DNA of 53,915 nt from Psychroflexus gondwanensis ACAM 44 (lineage in GTDB: Bacteria > Bacteroidota > Bacteroidia > Flavobacteriales > Flavobacteriaceae), in the NCBI RefSeq assembly GCF_000355905.1, contig NZ_APLF01000016.1, forward strand, positions 1 to 53,915. The letters are read 5' to 3'. The position numbers and the translations under genes were made by a program. Of the stretch, positions 52,849-53,915 are shown piece after piece. Position 1 is the stretch's first letter. Each line of letters opens with the position of its first letter. The notes beneath the pieces are model-generated. The model saw only the letters and a list, made by a program, of their open reading frames with translations, did no database searches and had not been told where the DNA came from.

Positions 52849-53760
52849 ATGAGAGCATTGGTCATTTCAGGTGGAGGAAGCAAAGGAGCGTTTGCAGGAG
52901 GCATTGCAGAATATCTTATCACCGTTTGCAAAAACGATTATGACCTTTTTGTAGGCACCTCTACCGGGAGCCTACTTATCCCATTGCTTTCTATAGGAGA
53001 AATATCTAAGCTCAAGAAGGTGTATACCTCTGTGAACCAAAAGTCTATTTTTAGTAGAAATCCATTTATCATCAAAGAAAGAGATGGTGAATTTGAAATT
53101 AGGATCAATCACCTCAACATCCTTATAGGATTTTTGAAAGGTTCAAAAACCTTCGGAGAGAGTAAATCCTTAAAAAAATTAATTTTAGAAACAATCACTC
53201 CCGGTTTTTTTGAAAAAATGAAGAATCAACACGTAGATGTAGTCGTCACCGTCTCCAACATAAGTTTGGGCAAGGTTGAATATAAGTCCATCAAGGATTT
53301 TAATCGAGAAGAATTTTGTGATTGGATATGGGCTTCTGCTAACTTAGTTCCTTTTATGAGCTTAGTTAAAAAGGATGGCTACGAATATGGCGATGGGGGT
53401 TTAGGTAACGTTGTTCCAATCGCAGAAGCTATTAACAGAGGTGCTAGAGAAGTAGATATCATTTTGTTAAAAACCGAAAAGCCATTTCAGAAAAAACCAG
53501 TAAAAAACGTCCTAGAATTAACGACTCGGATATTTGATTTCCTTCTCGAACAGATTATTACCAATGATATTACGATTGGGAAATTGAGAAGTAAACATGA
53601 CGAGATCACTCTCAACTTTTATAATCCTCCAGAAATGCTCACCAAAAACTCTCTTATTTTTGAACCTACAAAAATGAAAAAATGGTGGGACCTAGGTTTT
53701 GAGTTTGCACAACAGAACAACCCTTATTGCAGAAGAATACAGACCAAATTATTTCAATAA
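52849..53760 (+). CDS. Patatin-like phospholipase
   Basis: 303 residues. The oxyanion loop GGGSKGAFAGG (residues 8-18), nucleophile Ser38 in VGTSTGS (GxSxG) and the Asp182-Gly-Gly dyad partner (YGDGGLGN) are all present, so a catalytically complete lipid acyl hydrolase. There is no signal peptide; it probably acts in the cytoplasm on phospholipids or acyl-lipids. Some patatin enzymes are anti-phage effectors (CBASS), but no cyclase lies beside this one. Last gene in the window. Confidence 0.93.
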   Translation: MRALVISGGGSKGAFAGGIAEYLITVCKNDYDLFVGTSTGSLLIPLLSIGEISKLKKVYTSVNQKSIFSRNPFIIKERDGEFEIRINHLNILIGFLKGSKTFGESKSLKKLILETITPGFFEKMKNQHVDVVVTVSNISLGKVEYKSIKDFNREEFCDWIWASANLVPFMSLVKKDGYEYGDGGLGNVVPIAEAINRGAREVDIILLKTEKPFQKKPVKNVLELTTRIFDFLLEQIITNDITIGKLRSKHDEITLNFYNPPEMLTKNSLIFEPTKMKKWWDLGFEFAQQNNPYCRRIQTKLFQ

Positions 53761-53915
53761 AAATATTTTGCCAGCTTAATCTTTTTGAATTAATCTCTCT
53801 TATAAACTTAATTGAGAAAGAATGGTTAGGGATACAGCAATAGAGGTTTAGATAATGTTATCTCCCTTCCGTGGTGCTAGAGAAGTCAATAATCCTAAGA
53901 AACATATTCTGCTCC

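Noticed and set aside
52849-53760. Patatin as a CBASS effector
   Set aside because: No cyclase, ubiquitin-like or other CBASS gene is adjacent; ordinary lipid hydrolase is the simpler reading.

Overview
The window looks like a chromosomal segment of a Bacteroidota bacterium, most likely a marine-type Flavobacteriaceae member. The evidence is AT-rich DNA, few Shine-Dalgarno motifs, several TAnnTTTG-type -7 promoter boxes, a SusC/SusD pair, two further TonB-dependent receptors (one with an ECF sigma/FecR signalling module), many lipoproteins with an LxxC lipobox, and a Bacteroidota-type tyrosine recombinase. No rRNA, tRNA or CRISPR array was seen.

Positions 1-14,340 are a patchy accessory region. 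It opens with the 3' part of a GmrSD-like (DUF1524 plus DUF4268) restriction gene. Next come an unknown gene, a probable IS21-type terminus abutting a decayed second copy of the DUF4268 segment, a frameshifted GNAT acetyltransferase relic, several tiny or unknown ORFs, two copies of a 34-bp repeat placed just after gene ends, and a tyrosine recombinase. A threefold 82-bp repeat array with hairpins follows, then katG with an SDR gene, a frameshifted REP-associated transposase (RAYT) surrounded by palindromes and a 91-bp direct repeat, and a secreted methyltransferase-like protein. The region ends with a complete AbiE-like toxin-antitoxin operon lying exactly between two 34-bp direct repeats, followed by a broken nuclease-like gene. 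Decayed genes and repeats indicate repeated insertion and loss.

From 14,340 to 29,640 the content is mostly envelope and metabolic genes: an M16 peptidase lipoprotein, a cupin, a four-gene operon encoding a DUF4331 family split over two proteins plus a TPR lipoprotein and a TonB receptor, an ATP-grasp enzyme, a GMC oxidoreductase, small proteins, a methyltransferase, a secreted DNase-I-fold protein and a NUMOD4/HNH endonuclease.

From 29,860 to the end there are nutrient uptake and housekeeping genes: SusC/SusD, a serine hydrolase, dusB, lepA, a C-terminal processing protease with an oligopeptide-type ABC permease, surE with two small downstream genes, a four-FAS1 lipoprotein, a lipoprotein with a duplicated cysteine-bounded domain, the sigma/FecR/STN-receptor signalling operon, an M14 peptidase and a patatin phospholipase.

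The items most worth a second look are the repeat-bounded AbiE cassette with its operator-like repeats, the cassette-like small-ORF area beside the recombinase, the split DUF4331 operon, and the duplicated-domain lipoprotein divergent from the sigma/FecR/receptor operon. All functions are read from motifs; no database search was made.
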